64,000 nucleotides of DNA. It comes from Burkholderiales bacterium (lineage in GTDB: Bacteria; Pseudomonadota; Gammaproteobacteria; Burkholderiales; Casimicrobiaceae). Below are positions 1 through 8,193 of the stretch, one piece after another. The notes beneath the pieces are model-generated. The model had not been told where the DNA came from. It did not search any database and saw only the letters and a program-made list of their open reading frames with translations. Positions within the stretch are counted from its first letter, which is position 1. Each line of letters opens with the position of its first letter. The stretch covers positions 62,001 through 126,000 of the forward strand of contig JANXNI010000028.1 of assembly GCA_025354165.1 (NCBI GenBank), in the 5' to 3' direction. Position numbers and translations under genes: made by a program.

Positions 1-1
1 C

Positions 2-430
2 ATCAGCAACGATTTCTATACCTTCGTTGACGGTCGCCCCTACAGCTGGACCGTCGCGGGCGACGCGCGAACGTTTGGCGCCATGCTAACGCCCGCAGGT
101 TTGGCGGAGATCAGAACCTACGCTGATGGCATCGGCCCGTGGAAGCCACAAGTCATGCTCGAATCTATCGTGCCCGCCAAGGACGGAGGACTCGCCGACG
201 TCAATACGATCCAGCCAACAAGTCTCGTTACGGACGCGCACAAAGCAGGACTGTTCGTTCATGTCTACACCTTCCGCAATGAAGGAAAATACCTGGCTGG
301 CATCTTTAAGGGCGACCCGATTGCGGAGTATCTTGCCTTCTTACGGCTGGGCGTTGACGGTGTGTTCAGCGACTTTACGAATACAGCGGTCACAGCTCGC
401 ACAATGTATCTCAAAGAAACCGGTCGCTAG
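2..430 (+). CDS. Glycerophosphodiester phosphodiesterase, C-terminal part (5' truncated by window)
   Basis: Only the last 142 codons are inside the window; the frame is open from base 2 and ends with TAG at 428-430. The segments [29 protein letters not shown] and the final NTAVTAR are typical of the end of the GDPD TIM barrel, where the last strand carries the [10 protein letters not shown]-like motif. The enzyme hydrolyses deacylated phospholipids (glycerophosphodiesters) to glycerol-3-phosphate and an alcohol, usually in the periplasm, so it fits the phosphorus-scavenging genes that follow. The metal-binding HRG and ENT motifs lie outside the window and cannot be checked. Family assignment is fairly sure; cell location and substrate are inferred. 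Confidence 0.8.
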   Translation: MSNDFYTFVDGRPYSWTVAGDARTFGAMLTPAGLAEIRTYADGIGPWKPQVMLESIVPAKDGGLADVNTIQPTSLVTDAHKAGLFVHVYTFRNEGKYLAGIFKGDPIAEYLAFLRLGVDGVFSDFTNTAVTARTMYLKETGR

Positions 431-440
431 CAGCCGCGCT

Positions 441-1481
441 TTGACCGCGCTTCAAAAACTTGCGGAAAACACCTACGGGAGCGATGAAGCGGGATTGATT
501 TGCGGCTATCTGTTTAATGCAAGTGGGCCGCAGCCGGTCTCTGCGGTGGATTCTGCTCAGGCTGCATCATGGCTTGCCGAATCCACGGAACGTAACAATA
601 CGACGAGCAGCGCCTATATGTGGCTGCACTTCAACTTGAGTCACGTGCGGGCTGAGCCGTGGCTCAGGCAACATGCCAGGCTCGCTGACACGTTTTTTGA
701 AGCGCTACATGACGGACTTTATTCGACGCGCATTGAGCGCTCGGATGACGCTTTAATCGCCATCATCAACGACGTTCATTTTGATTTCCGTTTCGAGCCA
801 TCAGACATCTCGACGCTGTGGATCAGCGTTGGCCCGCGTCTGGTGATCACAGCTCGCGCGACGCCACTGCGCTCAGTCGATGCGCTCCGCGCTGCGGTAA
901 AAACCGGTGATGCACCGCGCTCGAGCACCGAATTATTGGAGCACCTGCTGCGCGCGCAGGCCGATGTACTGGTCAACATCGTGCGTGGCGTCACCACCCG
1001 AATTGACGACATTGAGGACGCCCTGCTCGCTGGAAGGCTTGATCACAAACGCGCACGACTCGGTCTATTGCGCCGCTTGCTGGTGCGGCTGCAACGATTG
1101 TTGGCACCGGAGCCAGCCGCCTTGTTCCGATTACTGCAGAGCCCCCCCTCATGGATGGCAGATCCGGATGTTCAGGAGCTACGCGGCTCGACCGAGGAGT
1201 TTTCGCTGGTACTACGCGATATGTTGAGCCTGCAGGAGCGCATCAAACTGTTGCAGGAAGAGATTGCCGCCAACATCAACGAAGACAACAACCGCAGCCT
1301 CTTTGTGCTGACAGTTGTCACCGTGCTGGCGCTGCCGATCAATATCCTGGCGGGCCTGTTTGGCATGAATGTCGGCGGCATTCCACTGGCACAAGATCCG
1401 CGGGGCTTCTGGATCGTGGTGGCAATCATTGTGAGCTTTACTGTGATCGCCGCCTGGGTGGCCTTTCGGAAGAAACGGTGA
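441..1481 (+). CDS. zntB: CorA/ZntB-family divalent cation transporter
   Basis: A protein of about 346 residues with the CorA/ZntB layout: an N-terminal cytoplasmic domain beginning near AGLICGYLF, a long helical stretch rich in Leu/Arg (LLRRLLVRLQRLL), then two C-terminal membrane segments (FVLTVVTVLALPINILAGLF and WIVVAIIVSFTVIAAW) separated by a GMNVGG loop, the GMN signature of CorA channels. The open frame runs further upstream inside the preceding gene, but homology to the family starts just before AGLICGY and there is no ATG there, so the TTG at 441, 10 bp after the GDPD stop, is the most likely start; this is uncertain. Family members move Mg2+ or export Zn2+; the substrate here is not determined by sequence. 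The zntB symbol rests on the AGLICGY-type N-terminus. Confidence 0.8.
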   Translation: MTALQKLAENTYGSDEAGLICGYLFNASGPQPVSAVDSAQAASWLAESTERNNTTSSAYMWLHFNLSHVRAEPWLRQHARLADTFFEALHDGLYSTRIERSDDALIAIINDVHFDFRFEPSDISTLWISVGPRLVITARATPLRSVDALRAAVKTGDAPRSSTELLEHLLRAQADVLVNIVRGVTTRIDDIEDALLAGRLDHKRARLGLLRRLLVRLQRLLAPEPAALFRLLQSPPSWMADPDVQELRGSTEEFSLVLRDMLSLQERIKLLQEEIAANINEDNNRSLFVLTVVTVLALPINILAGLFGMNVGGIPLAQDPRGFWIVVAIIVSFTVIAAWVAFRKKR

Positions 1482-1498
1482 TGTGCAATCGGTCTTTA

Positions 1499-1516
1499 CT
1501 GTAAACGCCTTGCAAT
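1499..1516 (+). promoter_or_regulatory. Candidate Pho box upstream of the exported protein/alkaline phosphatase genes
   Basis: CTGTAAA and TTGCAAT are separated by CGCC, giving the 7-4-7 layout with 11-bp period of a PhoB site. The match to the CTGTCAT consensus is only moderate. It lies 44 bp before the ATG at 1560 and in front of two genes ending with the alkaline phosphatase, which is the expected place. Confidence 0.4.
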
Positions 1517-1559
1517 AGTTGTAGTTCAAACTCTTGATTTGCACAATTTAGAGCAACAC

Positions 1560-2111
1560 ATGTACCGCAGTCGATTTGGTCAACTCACAGCACTGCTTAT
1601 CTCAAGCGGTTTATCGCTCTCGTTATGGGCACATGGCACTACTGCAACGGTTGCGCCGCCCGCAGCGCTGACCGCCGCCAGTGCGTTAGCCGAAGGCGTC
1701 ACCGAGTTGACCTTTCGCGAGCTGTACCAAATGCCCGTCGGGCCGCGAGGTCTGGTGCCGAGCCCGAAGTTACTCGCGCTTGACGGCAAGCAGGTGCGCG
1801 TAACGGGTTTCATGGTCGCCGAAGATGAACCCCTGGCAGGTCGTCTGATTTTGGCTCCGATACCGACACAGCTGTTGGGCGAGGATGAGCCCGAGTCCGA
1901 CGATCTGCCGCCAAATGTGATCTACGTCAATTTTCCGTCCGGCATTCAAGCGCATTCGATGCGCGGGCAGATACGACTTAACGGCATTTTGCACCTCGGT
2001 GCAGTACCGCAGCCCGATGGCCGCCTGGCTGCCGTCCGCCTGGAACTTTCACCTCAATTGGTGCCGTACTTGCCCGCCGTACCGGCGACACCAACGCATT
2101 CTTCCCACTAA
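1560..2111 (+). CDS. Exported protein of unknown function preceding alkaline phosphatase
   Basis: A 183-residue protein. The ATG at 1560 is preferred over the in-frame TTG at 1539 because it places a normal signal peptide at the N-terminus (Arg residues, a hydrophobic run LTALLISSGLSLSLW, then AHG). The mature part has a segment LDGKQVRVTGFMVAEDEP resembling the small beta-barrel of DUF3299-like lipoprotein families, and a predicted strand-rich C-terminus ending in a Pro/Thr/Ser/His tail. I do not recognise a specific family with confidence. It stops 31 bp before the alkaline phosphatase start on the same strand, so the two are probably co-transcribed; a role in the periplasm or outer membrane is inferred. 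Confidence 0.6.
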   Translation: MYRSRFGQLTALLISSGLSLSLWAHGTTATVAPPAALTAASALAEGVTELTFRELYQMPVGPRGLVPSPKLLALDGKQVRVTGFMVAEDEPLAGRLILAPIPTQLLGEDEPESDDLPPNVIYVNFPSGIQAHSMRGQIRLNGILHLGAVPQPDGRLAAVRLELSPQLVPYLPAVPATPTHSSH

Positions 2112-2142
2112 TTGCCCTCCCGTTTTCACAGCGAGATTCACT

Positions 2143-4131
2143 ATGTTCCGTTTCGTTCCAAAACTCACGCTCGTAGCCATAGCGTGGGCGCTCACAGCAA
2201 GCGCCTATGCCGCACCCACGGTGTCACGTCTCACACCACCGAGCGAACTGTTCGCCAGTGGTCGCAACGAACCGCCGATCATCGCCCGCTTTTTGCCCGA
2301 CCAGCGATTTGATTTGCAGGCGACTGTTCAGCCTGATGCGGGGCAAAGCATTTCCAGTTTTAGTTTCGCGGTGGATGGCGTCAAGCTCAACGTCGATGCT
2401 AAACGCACTAGCCTCGTCGCCACCGATTTGGTCAAAGGGCTCGCCGCAAATAGCGCTGTTGTGTCGCTCCGCGCGTACTCAAACACCTGGCCGGGCGTAC
2501 ATGAATTTAGCGTAACAGCGGTGCAATCGAACGGCCAAACCGTCACGGCAAAAGGCAATTTTGAAGTGGTGGCGTTGTTGGCAGGCAATGGTCGTCCAGC
2601 GAAAAACATCATCTTTTTGCTGGGCGACGGCATGGGCGCAACCCACCGTACCGCCGCCCGCATCATGGCGCAGGGCTACGCTCAGGGCAAAGCGAACAGT
2701 CTGCTGGCGATGGACACGTTTCCATTTACCGGCATGGTGATGACCTCATCGCTCAATTCTATTGTTACTGACTCCGCGCCCGGCATGTCGAACTACGTTA
2801 CCGGCAATAAGGCATCTAACAATCAGGAGGGCGTGTGGCCGGATGACACCATTGATGCATTCGACAATCCGCGCGTTGAATATTTTTCCGAATACATGCA
2901 TCGCAAACAGGGTAAAGCTTTAGGCATTGTCACCACGTCCGATGTGTTCGATGCCACGCCTGCCGCAAATGCTGTGCACACCGCAAATCGTGGCTTTGGC
3001 ACTGGCATTGTCGATCAGTATCTGGACGACCGCCAGCTCACCGGTCTGACCGTTTTGATGGGCGGCGGTCGCAAATGGTTTTTGCCAAATGCGTCTGATA
3101 GCGTGAAACCGCAGGCCCTGAATGGCTCCCAACGTCGCGCCGCGAATGACTATGTGTTGCCCGACGATATCGTTGCCGGGTGGGGTGCGAGCAAAGGCAC
3201 GAAGGATCCGGGTCGCGACGTCATTGGTGACTTTGAAAAGGCCGGTTTCGCTTATGCACCCGATGCGACCGTATTGAAAAAAGTTGCTGGTAGCGCGGAC
3301 AAATTGTTAGGCCTGTTCAGTTACTCGAACATGAATGTAGCCTTCGACAAGATTAACGGACGACGTGGCGCGAGCACTGTCGTCAACGATTACGGCTTCC
3401 CCGATCAACCGATGCTCGACGAAATGGCCACTGCCGCTTTGTCAGTGCTTGCCAAACAGCGCAAAGGCTTTTTCCTGATGATCGAAGGCGCATCGATTGA
3501 CAAGCAATCGCACTTGATGGATTCGGATCGCTGGATACTGGAAACGCTGGAATTTGATCGCGCCGTCAAGGTCGCACAGGATTTTGCAAAACAACACAAA
3601 GATACGCTGGTAATCGTTACGGCAGATCACGAATGCTCCGGCGCGGCCATCATCGGTGCCGCCACGATCACCGCAGAGCAATTGCGCAGCAAGATTGGCA
3701 CGGGCACGGCAGCGAGCCAGCGCGACGAAGTCGTGGGCACTTCTGAAGCGGCCAAATTTCCGAAGTACGTCATGGTGGCTGACGGCTATCCACAAACCAC
3801 CGACGTGGATCGCAAGATGCTCATCGGCTACGGTGCCAATGCAGATCGCTACGAGACGTGGCTCGCCAACGAAAAACCCACGCAGGATAGCCAGCAACCT
3901 TTTATCGGCCAGGCGCCGCTCAACAGCTATCCGCTCGACCCGAATGTGCGCGACAGGGATCGCGGCTTCCTGATCACTGGTCAGGTACCTGGCGACAACG
4001 CCGTGCACACGGCAACGGATGTCCCGCTGTCAGCGTTCGGCGTCGGCTCAGAGCGCTTCAGCGGCGTGTTCGACAACACCGACGTCATGTTCAAGATGGG
4101 CAGCGTGATGATGGGCAAGCGGTTGCGCTAG
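2143..4131 (+). CDS. Alkaline phosphatase (PhoA-type fold) with N-terminal extra domain
   Basis: 662 residues. The ATG at 2143 gives a clean signal peptide ending AYAAP; the open frame extends upstream inside the preceding gene and is not used. Residues about 20-150 form an extra Ig-like or carbohydrate-binding-like module. The catalytic domain follows: IIFLLGDGMG (metal Asp), TDSAPGMSNYVTG (Ser nucleophile in a DSA motif), MIEGASIDKQSH (Asp/His zinc ligands) and VIVTADHECSG (Asp-His zinc ligands). These are the marks of the alkaline phosphatase superfamily, which releases phosphate from monoesters in the periplasm or outside the cell. The extra N-terminal domain makes it longer than E. coli PhoA (about 470). 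A candidate Pho box lies upstream of the preceding gene. Confidence 0.92.
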   Translation: MFRFVPKLTLVAIAWALTASAYAAPTVSRLTPPSELFASGRNEPPIIARFLPDQRFDLQATVQPDAGQSISSFSFAVDGVKLNVDAKRTSLVATDLVKGLAANSAVVSLRAYSNTWPGVHEFSVTAVQSNGQTVTAKGNFEVVALLAGNGRPAKNIIFLLGDGMGATHRTAARIMAQGYAQGKANSLLAMDTFPFTGMVMTSSLNSIVTDSAPGMSNYVTGNKASNNQEGVWPDDTIDAFDNPRVEYFSEYMHRKQGKALGIVTTSDVFDATPAANAVHTANRGFGTGIVDQYLDDRQLTGLTVLMGGGRKWFLPNASDSVKPQALNGSQRRAANDYVLPDDIVAGWGASKGTKDPGRDVIGDFEKAGFAYAPDATVLKKVAGSADKLLGLFSYSNMNVAFDKINGRRGASTVVNDYGFPDQPMLDEMATAALSVLAKQRKGFFLMIEGASIDKQSHLMDSDRWILETLEFDRAVKVAQDFAKQHKDTLVIVTADHECSGAAIIGAATITAEQLRSKIGTGTAASQRDEVVGTSEAAKFPKYVMVADGYPQTTDVDRKMLIGYGANADRYETWLANEKPTQDSQQPFIGQAPLNSYPLDPNVRDRDRGFLITGQVPGDNAVHTATDVPLSAFGVGSERFSGVFDNTDVMFKMGSVMMGKRLR

Positions 4132-4221
4132 TACGCACTATTTTCGCCGAAAACTTTGTGCTTCGCGGAGACATTGATGCCGCGCAGCCTGTAGTCAACG
4201 ACATATTTCAAGGGATTCCAC

Positions 4222-6009
4222 ATGACCGATTTAGTCAACACCAAGCGTCGCGAATTTTTGGTTAGTTCAACGTCCGCAGCAGCCGCGTTAGTCATTAGCA
4301 GCTCGCTCGTTGGCTGTGGCACCGGTGAAGAGCCGTTTCCAATTCCGCCTGCCTTTACTTATGGCGTCGCCAGCGGTGACCCACTCATTGACCGTGTCAT
4401 TCTCTGGACGTATGCCAAGGCGCCCGACAACGTGCGCACCGTTCCGTTGACGTGGCAGGTCGCGCTAGCCCAGAATTTCGTTTCCATTGTCAGCAGCGGC
4501 AGCGTCGACGCAGCCGAAGCCAACGGGTTCACAGCCAAGGTTGATGCGACCGGACTCACTCCCGGTGCGAGCTACTTCTATCGCTTTCTGGGGCCGCGCG
4601 ATACGGTGTCACCCGTGGGGAAAACCCGCACATTACCGGCAGCAAGCGTCGCATCGCTCAAGTTCGCGGTGTTCTCCTGTTCGCTGTATTCGGAAGGCTT
4701 TTTTAATGCCTACGATGACGCGCTGAAAACCGATGCGCAGTACGTTTTGCATATCGGCGATTACATCTATGAATACGGCTCGGGTCCGACGCAGTACGGC
4801 AACACCGACGCGGCAGCTCTGGGCCGCGTTGTCACGCCCGCCAACGACATCGTGTCGCTCTCGGACTATCGCACGCGCTATGCGCTGTATCGCTCTGACG
4901 CGAACGTTCGCGCGCTGCACGCCGCGATGCCGTGGATCACGATTTGGGACGATCACGAGTTCGCCAACAACGCCTACTTTAACGGCGCAGAAAATCACAA
5001 ACCCGCAACGCAAGGCGACTGGACCACGCGCAAGAACATTGCAGCGAAGGTTTATCACGAATGGATGCCGATTCGCACTGACACCTCGAATCTCTTGAAG
5101 ATTTATCGTTCCTTTGATTTTGGCTCGCTGTTTTCGCTGCACATGGTCGACACCCGCATCGAGGGTCGCGACCAGCAGTACGACAACTTTGGCGACGCGG
5201 ACGGCGGTTTTGGTCGCTACATCGCGGGCATCACGCCGAACGCCAGCGGCGTGCTTGCCGATGCGTCGCGCCACATGATCAGCGCAACCCAGCAAGCCTG
5301 GCTCACTTCGCAAATGTCCACGTCGAAAGCGACGTGGCAAATTCTGGGCAACCAGGTCATCATGGGGAAAATGTGGATTCCCGTGTCGGTCACGCAGAAT
5401 TTCAACACCGGCAACGCCGCCGGTTTTGTCGCCGCTACGCAGGCCTATCTGACGGCCAAAGCGACGCGCGCGGCAGGGGGCGCGGCGGCGCTGACACCCA
5501 CACAAGTCGCGTTGCTTGACCCTTCCAGGAACCCACGCTTGCCGTACAACCTCGACTCGTGGGACGGCTACCCCGCCGAGCGCGAACGCGTATTGCAATC
5601 GGTTAAATCACTGAACAAAAAACTCGTCGTGCTTTCGGGCGATTCACACGACGGCTGGTTCAATAACTTGACCACACTCAGCGACGAAAAAGTAGGCGTC
5701 GAATTCGCAGGCACGTCAGTGACCTCGACTGGGTTTGAAGCCGTTGGTCTGGGCGCGGTGGGTAGTGCGCTCGATGGCAGCGCTCTGGTACCCCAGTTGG
5801 GCAACGCAGCGATTGGCGCAGGCTTAGGGCTGATTGACGATCTGGGATACGCCAACAGCAGTCAGCGTGGCTATTTGCTGATGACGGTCACCGCCGATAC
5901 CGTCAAGGGCGAATACGTTTACATGAGCACCGTGAAATCCAGTACCTACACCCGAAGCATCGGACGCACAATCACTGTGGATACCAGCGGCAAAACGACA
6001 TTTGGATAA
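4222..6009 (+). CDS. phoD: PhoD-family alkaline phosphatase / phosphodiesterase, Tat-exported
   Basis: 595 residues. The N-terminus carries a Tat signal (TKRREFLVSS followed by an Ala-rich hydrophobic stretch) that ends in LVGC, a possible lipobox, so the product may be a lipid-anchored Tat substrate. The PhoD N-terminal domain is seen in FTYGVASGDPL and the YFYRF strand. The catalytic core contains FAVFSCSLYSEGFF, HIGDYIYEYG, WDDHEFANN and, later, VVLSGDSHDGWFNN, matching the metal-binding residues of PhoD (Fe/Ca dependent). It hydrolyses phosphate mono- and diesters extracellularly. It begins 90 bp after the alkaline phosphatase on the same strand; the downstream hemolysin III gene overlaps its stop, suggesting one transcript. 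Confidence 0.92.
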   Translation: MTDLVNTKRREFLVSSTSAAAALVISSSLVGCGTGEEPFPIPPAFTYGVASGDPLIDRVILWTYAKAPDNVRTVPLTWQVALAQNFVSIVSSGSVDAAEANGFTAKVDATGLTPGASYFYRFLGPRDTVSPVGKTRTLPAASVASLKFAVFSCSLYSEGFFNAYDDALKTDAQYVLHIGDYIYEYGSGPTQYGNTDAAALGRVVTPANDIVSLSDYRTRYALYRSDANVRALHAAMPWITIWDDHEFANNAYFNGAENHKPATQGDWTTRKNIAAKVYHEWMPIRTDTSNLLKIYRSFDFGSLFSLHMVDTRIEGRDQQYDNFGDADGGFGRYIAGITPNASGVLADASRHMISATQQAWLTSQMSTSKATWQILGNQVIMGKMWIPVSVTQNFNTGNAAGFVAATQAYLTAKATRAAGGAAALTPTQVALLDPSRNPRLPYNLDSWDGYPAERERVLQSVKSLNKKLVVLSGDSHDGWFNNLTTLSDEKVGVEFAGTSVTSTGFEAVGLGAVGSALDGSALVPQLGNAAIGAGLGLIDDLGYANSSQRGYLLMTVTADTVKGEYVYMSTVKSSTYTRSIGRTITVDTSGKTTFG

Positions 6010-6682
6010 GGCTGCGTTGCTTACCCCTGTGACTCAGCGCGCGACGGGCCGCGCGCAAAGCAGCGCCGAAGAAATCGCGAACAGCGCCAGCCACGGGCTG
6101 GCGCTGTTCGCTGTAGTCAGTGGTACAGCGTATTTATCCGTCGCGAATTCCGGGCACTCGCGAAGCGTCGCCAGTGTCGTCGGTGGTGCGGTGTTTGCTG
6201 TGACTATGATGCTTCTATATCTGACGTCCACGCTGTATCACGCGCTCCCTGCAGGACGCGCCAAAGCAATTTTTCTCCGGCTCGATCTCGCTGCGATCTA
6301 TCTCTTCATTGCGGGTACCTATACCGCGTTTGCCATGACCGCCAGAGGCGGAGGCTCAGGATGGGTGCAACTTGGCGTGATCTGGTCACTTGCGCTCACC
6401 GGAGCCGCACTTAAGGTGCTTGATCGCCTCTCGCATCCCGTCGTATCGACAGGTCTTTATCTCGTGATAGGATGGGTGGCACTGATCGGCGTTTTGCCGC
6501 TCGCTGAACAGGGCCCCGTTACCAGCGTCGTCTGGCTGGTATCTGGTGGGATCGCTTATTCGGTGGGGATCCTATTTTTCGTGTTCGATTCGCGGCTACG
6601 ATTTGCCCATGCGGTATGGCACGGATTCGTAATCGCAGGCTCGGGTTGTCACTTTGTAGCGGTAGTGAACTTCGTCATCTGA
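6002..6682 (+). CDS. Hemolysin III / PAQR-family membrane protein
   Basis: 226 residues with about seven hydrophobic segments. The PAQR motifs are present: SAEEIANSASHGLALF near the N-terminus, LYLTSTLYHALP after the second segment, and HAVWHGFVIAGSGCHF at the C-terminus, with the conserved His/Ser/Asp residues proposed to bind Zn in this family (Asp in LDLAAIYLFIAGTY). Start is a TTG at 6002 that overlaps the phoD stop by 8 bp; no better ATG exists upstream of the first motif. Bacterial members (YqfA, hly-III) are linked to membrane homeostasis or ceramidase-like hydrolysis, but function here is open. It is probably translated from the phoD message. Confidence 0.85.
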   Translation: MDKAALLTPVTQRATGRAQSSAEEIANSASHGLALFAVVSGTAYLSVANSGHSRSVASVVGGAVFAVTMMLLYLTSTLYHALPAGRAKAIFLRLDLAAIYLFIAGTYTAFAMTARGGGSGWVQLGVIWSLALTGAALKVLDRLSHPVVSTGLYLVIGWVALIGVLPLAEQGPVTSVVWLVSGGIAYSVGILFFVFDSRLRFAHAVWHGFVIAGSGCHFVAVVNFVI

Positions 6683-6688
6683 TTCCCT

Positions 6689-8098
6689 TCATTTCACCGG
6701 GTGACAGCGGCTTTTTGAATCGCGAATTTCGCAGCCGATCACGACATTGCCCCGGATGTCGTACTCAGTGAGCGTCCAATGGCTGGCCTTACCGTCGTCG
6801 ACTTTGTCGAGCGTCGCGAACCCGTACTCGGAGCGCGCGACATAGTCGTCGACCAGCGCGCCGGGGAACGCTTCTGTGCCTGAGGCGACGTTCGCGGGAG
6901 CGCGACCTTCGTTGGCTGATCCGGAATTGCCCAACACCAGCGACGCGGGGTGAGCACTCGAAAAACTGATTGCTTCAAAGAGGTGAATGTGACCGTGCAT
7001 CAGCACGCTGACTTTGTCCGGGAACAGACGCTGCGGATGCACGCTGGCGAAAGCGCTTTGCAGGCCCCCACTACCGCCGGCTTTTGCTTCAGCATTATTC
7101 TTCCCGGGCGCGAATGCGAGTAGCGGATGATGACTGAGGAAAAAGCTGTGCTCTGCCGCGTCGGCAAGTGTTGCGACTTTTCGGATTTGCGAAACGTAAT
7201 TGCGGTAGGCGGGATCGGTCACCGCATAGGTTTTTCCGCTGGATTTCGACGAGTCGAAAATGATGAATTGATTGCCGTGGCCGACCGACACCGCGTACGG
7301 TTCTGAGAAATCGGCCATTGCGTCCAGGTCGGTTGAATCGCACGTTCGTTCGGCCACCAGTGGTGCGCCGTCAATGAATCGGAACCAGCCTTGCCCTGCA
7401 CGAAAACAGGACTCGTGATTGCCACGTACAAACACCCAAGGCGCTGCCGCCAGCAACGGCGCTGCGGGCGTGAACAAGTCGGCCTGCCAGGCATCAAATC
7501 CATAGCCCCACGGACTGCCCACACACGCCTTGTTGCCTTCTGGGCATGGGCTTTCGCGGTAGTGGATGTCGCCGACGTGGACGACGAGATCGGGCTTCAA
7601 GGCTGCCGCGCTGCGCGCCACCGTAGCGAACGGCCACAGCACGTTATCGTTGCACGCCTGATAGGCGTTTTCGGACGCTTTCATGCGGCAACCGGTGTCG
7701 CCGATGAGAACGATGCGGCGTATATCTTTGCGCGGCGCAGGGACGGCTCGGCCCGCCACAGTAGCGCTCTTTGCGCCCGTCTTCCAGTCGACCTCACAAG
7801 TCACTACATCGAACACGGCGGGTTTGGCGTCGCTCTGTGCACTGTCACCTCGCAATGGTACCGTCGCGGCCACTGCGCGTACCTGCATGCTGGCGCGCAC
7901 GCCGTCGGCCCACACAATTTCCGGGCACTGACTTGCGCGCGTGATGACCCGCACGACGGAGCGCTCGTCGGCGGCAGTCACGGTGAAGAGCGCTTCCAGC
8001 GGCGAAGTGTTGGCGCTACGGGGTGCCGAGCCGCAACCCGCTAAACCCAACATGGCAACCATCATTGTGAACGCGGGTTTGAAAAGATCATTGACCAT
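6689..8098 (-). CDS. Metallophosphoesterase lipoprotein, purple-acid-phosphatase-like
   Basis: 469 residues. The ATG at 8098 gives a lipoprotein signal peptide with the lipobox LAGC; the frame extends to a TTG at 8158, but that would lie inside the terminator of the upstream receptor gene. The calcineurin-like core has VLIGDTGC (GD motif), VHVGDIHYRESPC (GDxHY), VFVRGNHESC (GNHE), FLSHHPLL and LMHGHIHLFEA (GHxH), so all five metal-binding blocks are present. The GDxHY form resembles purple acid phosphatases, which cleave phosphate esters. It is convergent with the hemolysin III gene, 6 bp apart, and likely sits on the outer membrane. Substrate is unknown. Confidence 0.85.
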   Translation of the reverse strand: MVNDLFKPAFTMMVAMLGLAGCGSAPRSANTSPLEALFTVTAADERSVVRVITRASQCPEIVWADGVRASMQVRAVAATVPLRGDSAQSDAKPAVFDVVTCEVDWKTGAKSATVAGRAVPAPRKDIRRIVLIGDTGCRMKASENAYQACNDNVLWPFATVARSAAALKPDLVVHVGDIHYRESPCPEGNKACVGSPWGYGFDAWQADLFTPAAPLLAAAPWVFVRGNHESCFRAGQGWFRFIDGAPLVAERTCDSTDLDAMADFSEPYAVSVGHGNQFIIFDSSKSSGKTYAVTDPAYRNYVSQIRKVATLADAAEHSFFLSHHPLLAFAPGKNNAEAKAGGSGGLQSAFASVHPQRLFPDKVSVLMHGHIHLFEAISFSSAHPASLVLGNSGSANEGRAPANVASGTEAFPGALVDDYVARSEYGFATLDKVDDGKASHWTLTEYDIRGNVVIGCEIRDSKSRCHPVK

Positions 8099-8132
8099 CG
8101 TCGGCGTCGTCCGGAAAAATCTGTCGATAAAA

Positions 8133-8166
8133 CTAAAAAGGGTTGCCGCGTAGTGCAAGGCAACCC
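8133..8166 (-). terminator. Rho-independent terminator of the TonB receptor gene
   Basis: The sequence holds an 8-bp inverted repeat (GGGTTGCC at 8140-8147 and GGCAACCC at 8159-8166) with an 11-nt loop. Read on the minus strand the stem is followed by a run of T (8133-8139). It begins 27 bp after the stop of the receptor gene at 8194, and it argues against the metallophosphoesterase starting at 8158. Confidence 0.8.
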
Positions 8167-8193
8167 CACTTCGTTGCGCTACAGCGACGCCCG

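Noticed and set aside
4633-5598. Long minus-strand frame of 321 codons inside phoD
   Set aside because: It is antisense to a gene with complete PhoD motifs, is rich in Arg and has no recognisable pattern.
7391-8044. Plus-strand frame inside the metallophosphoesterase
   Set aside because: Antisense shadow, no start site or motif.
8098-8158. N-terminal extension of the metallophosphoesterase to a TTG at 8158
   Set aside because: It would run through the receptor's terminator and spoil the lipoprotein signal peptide.
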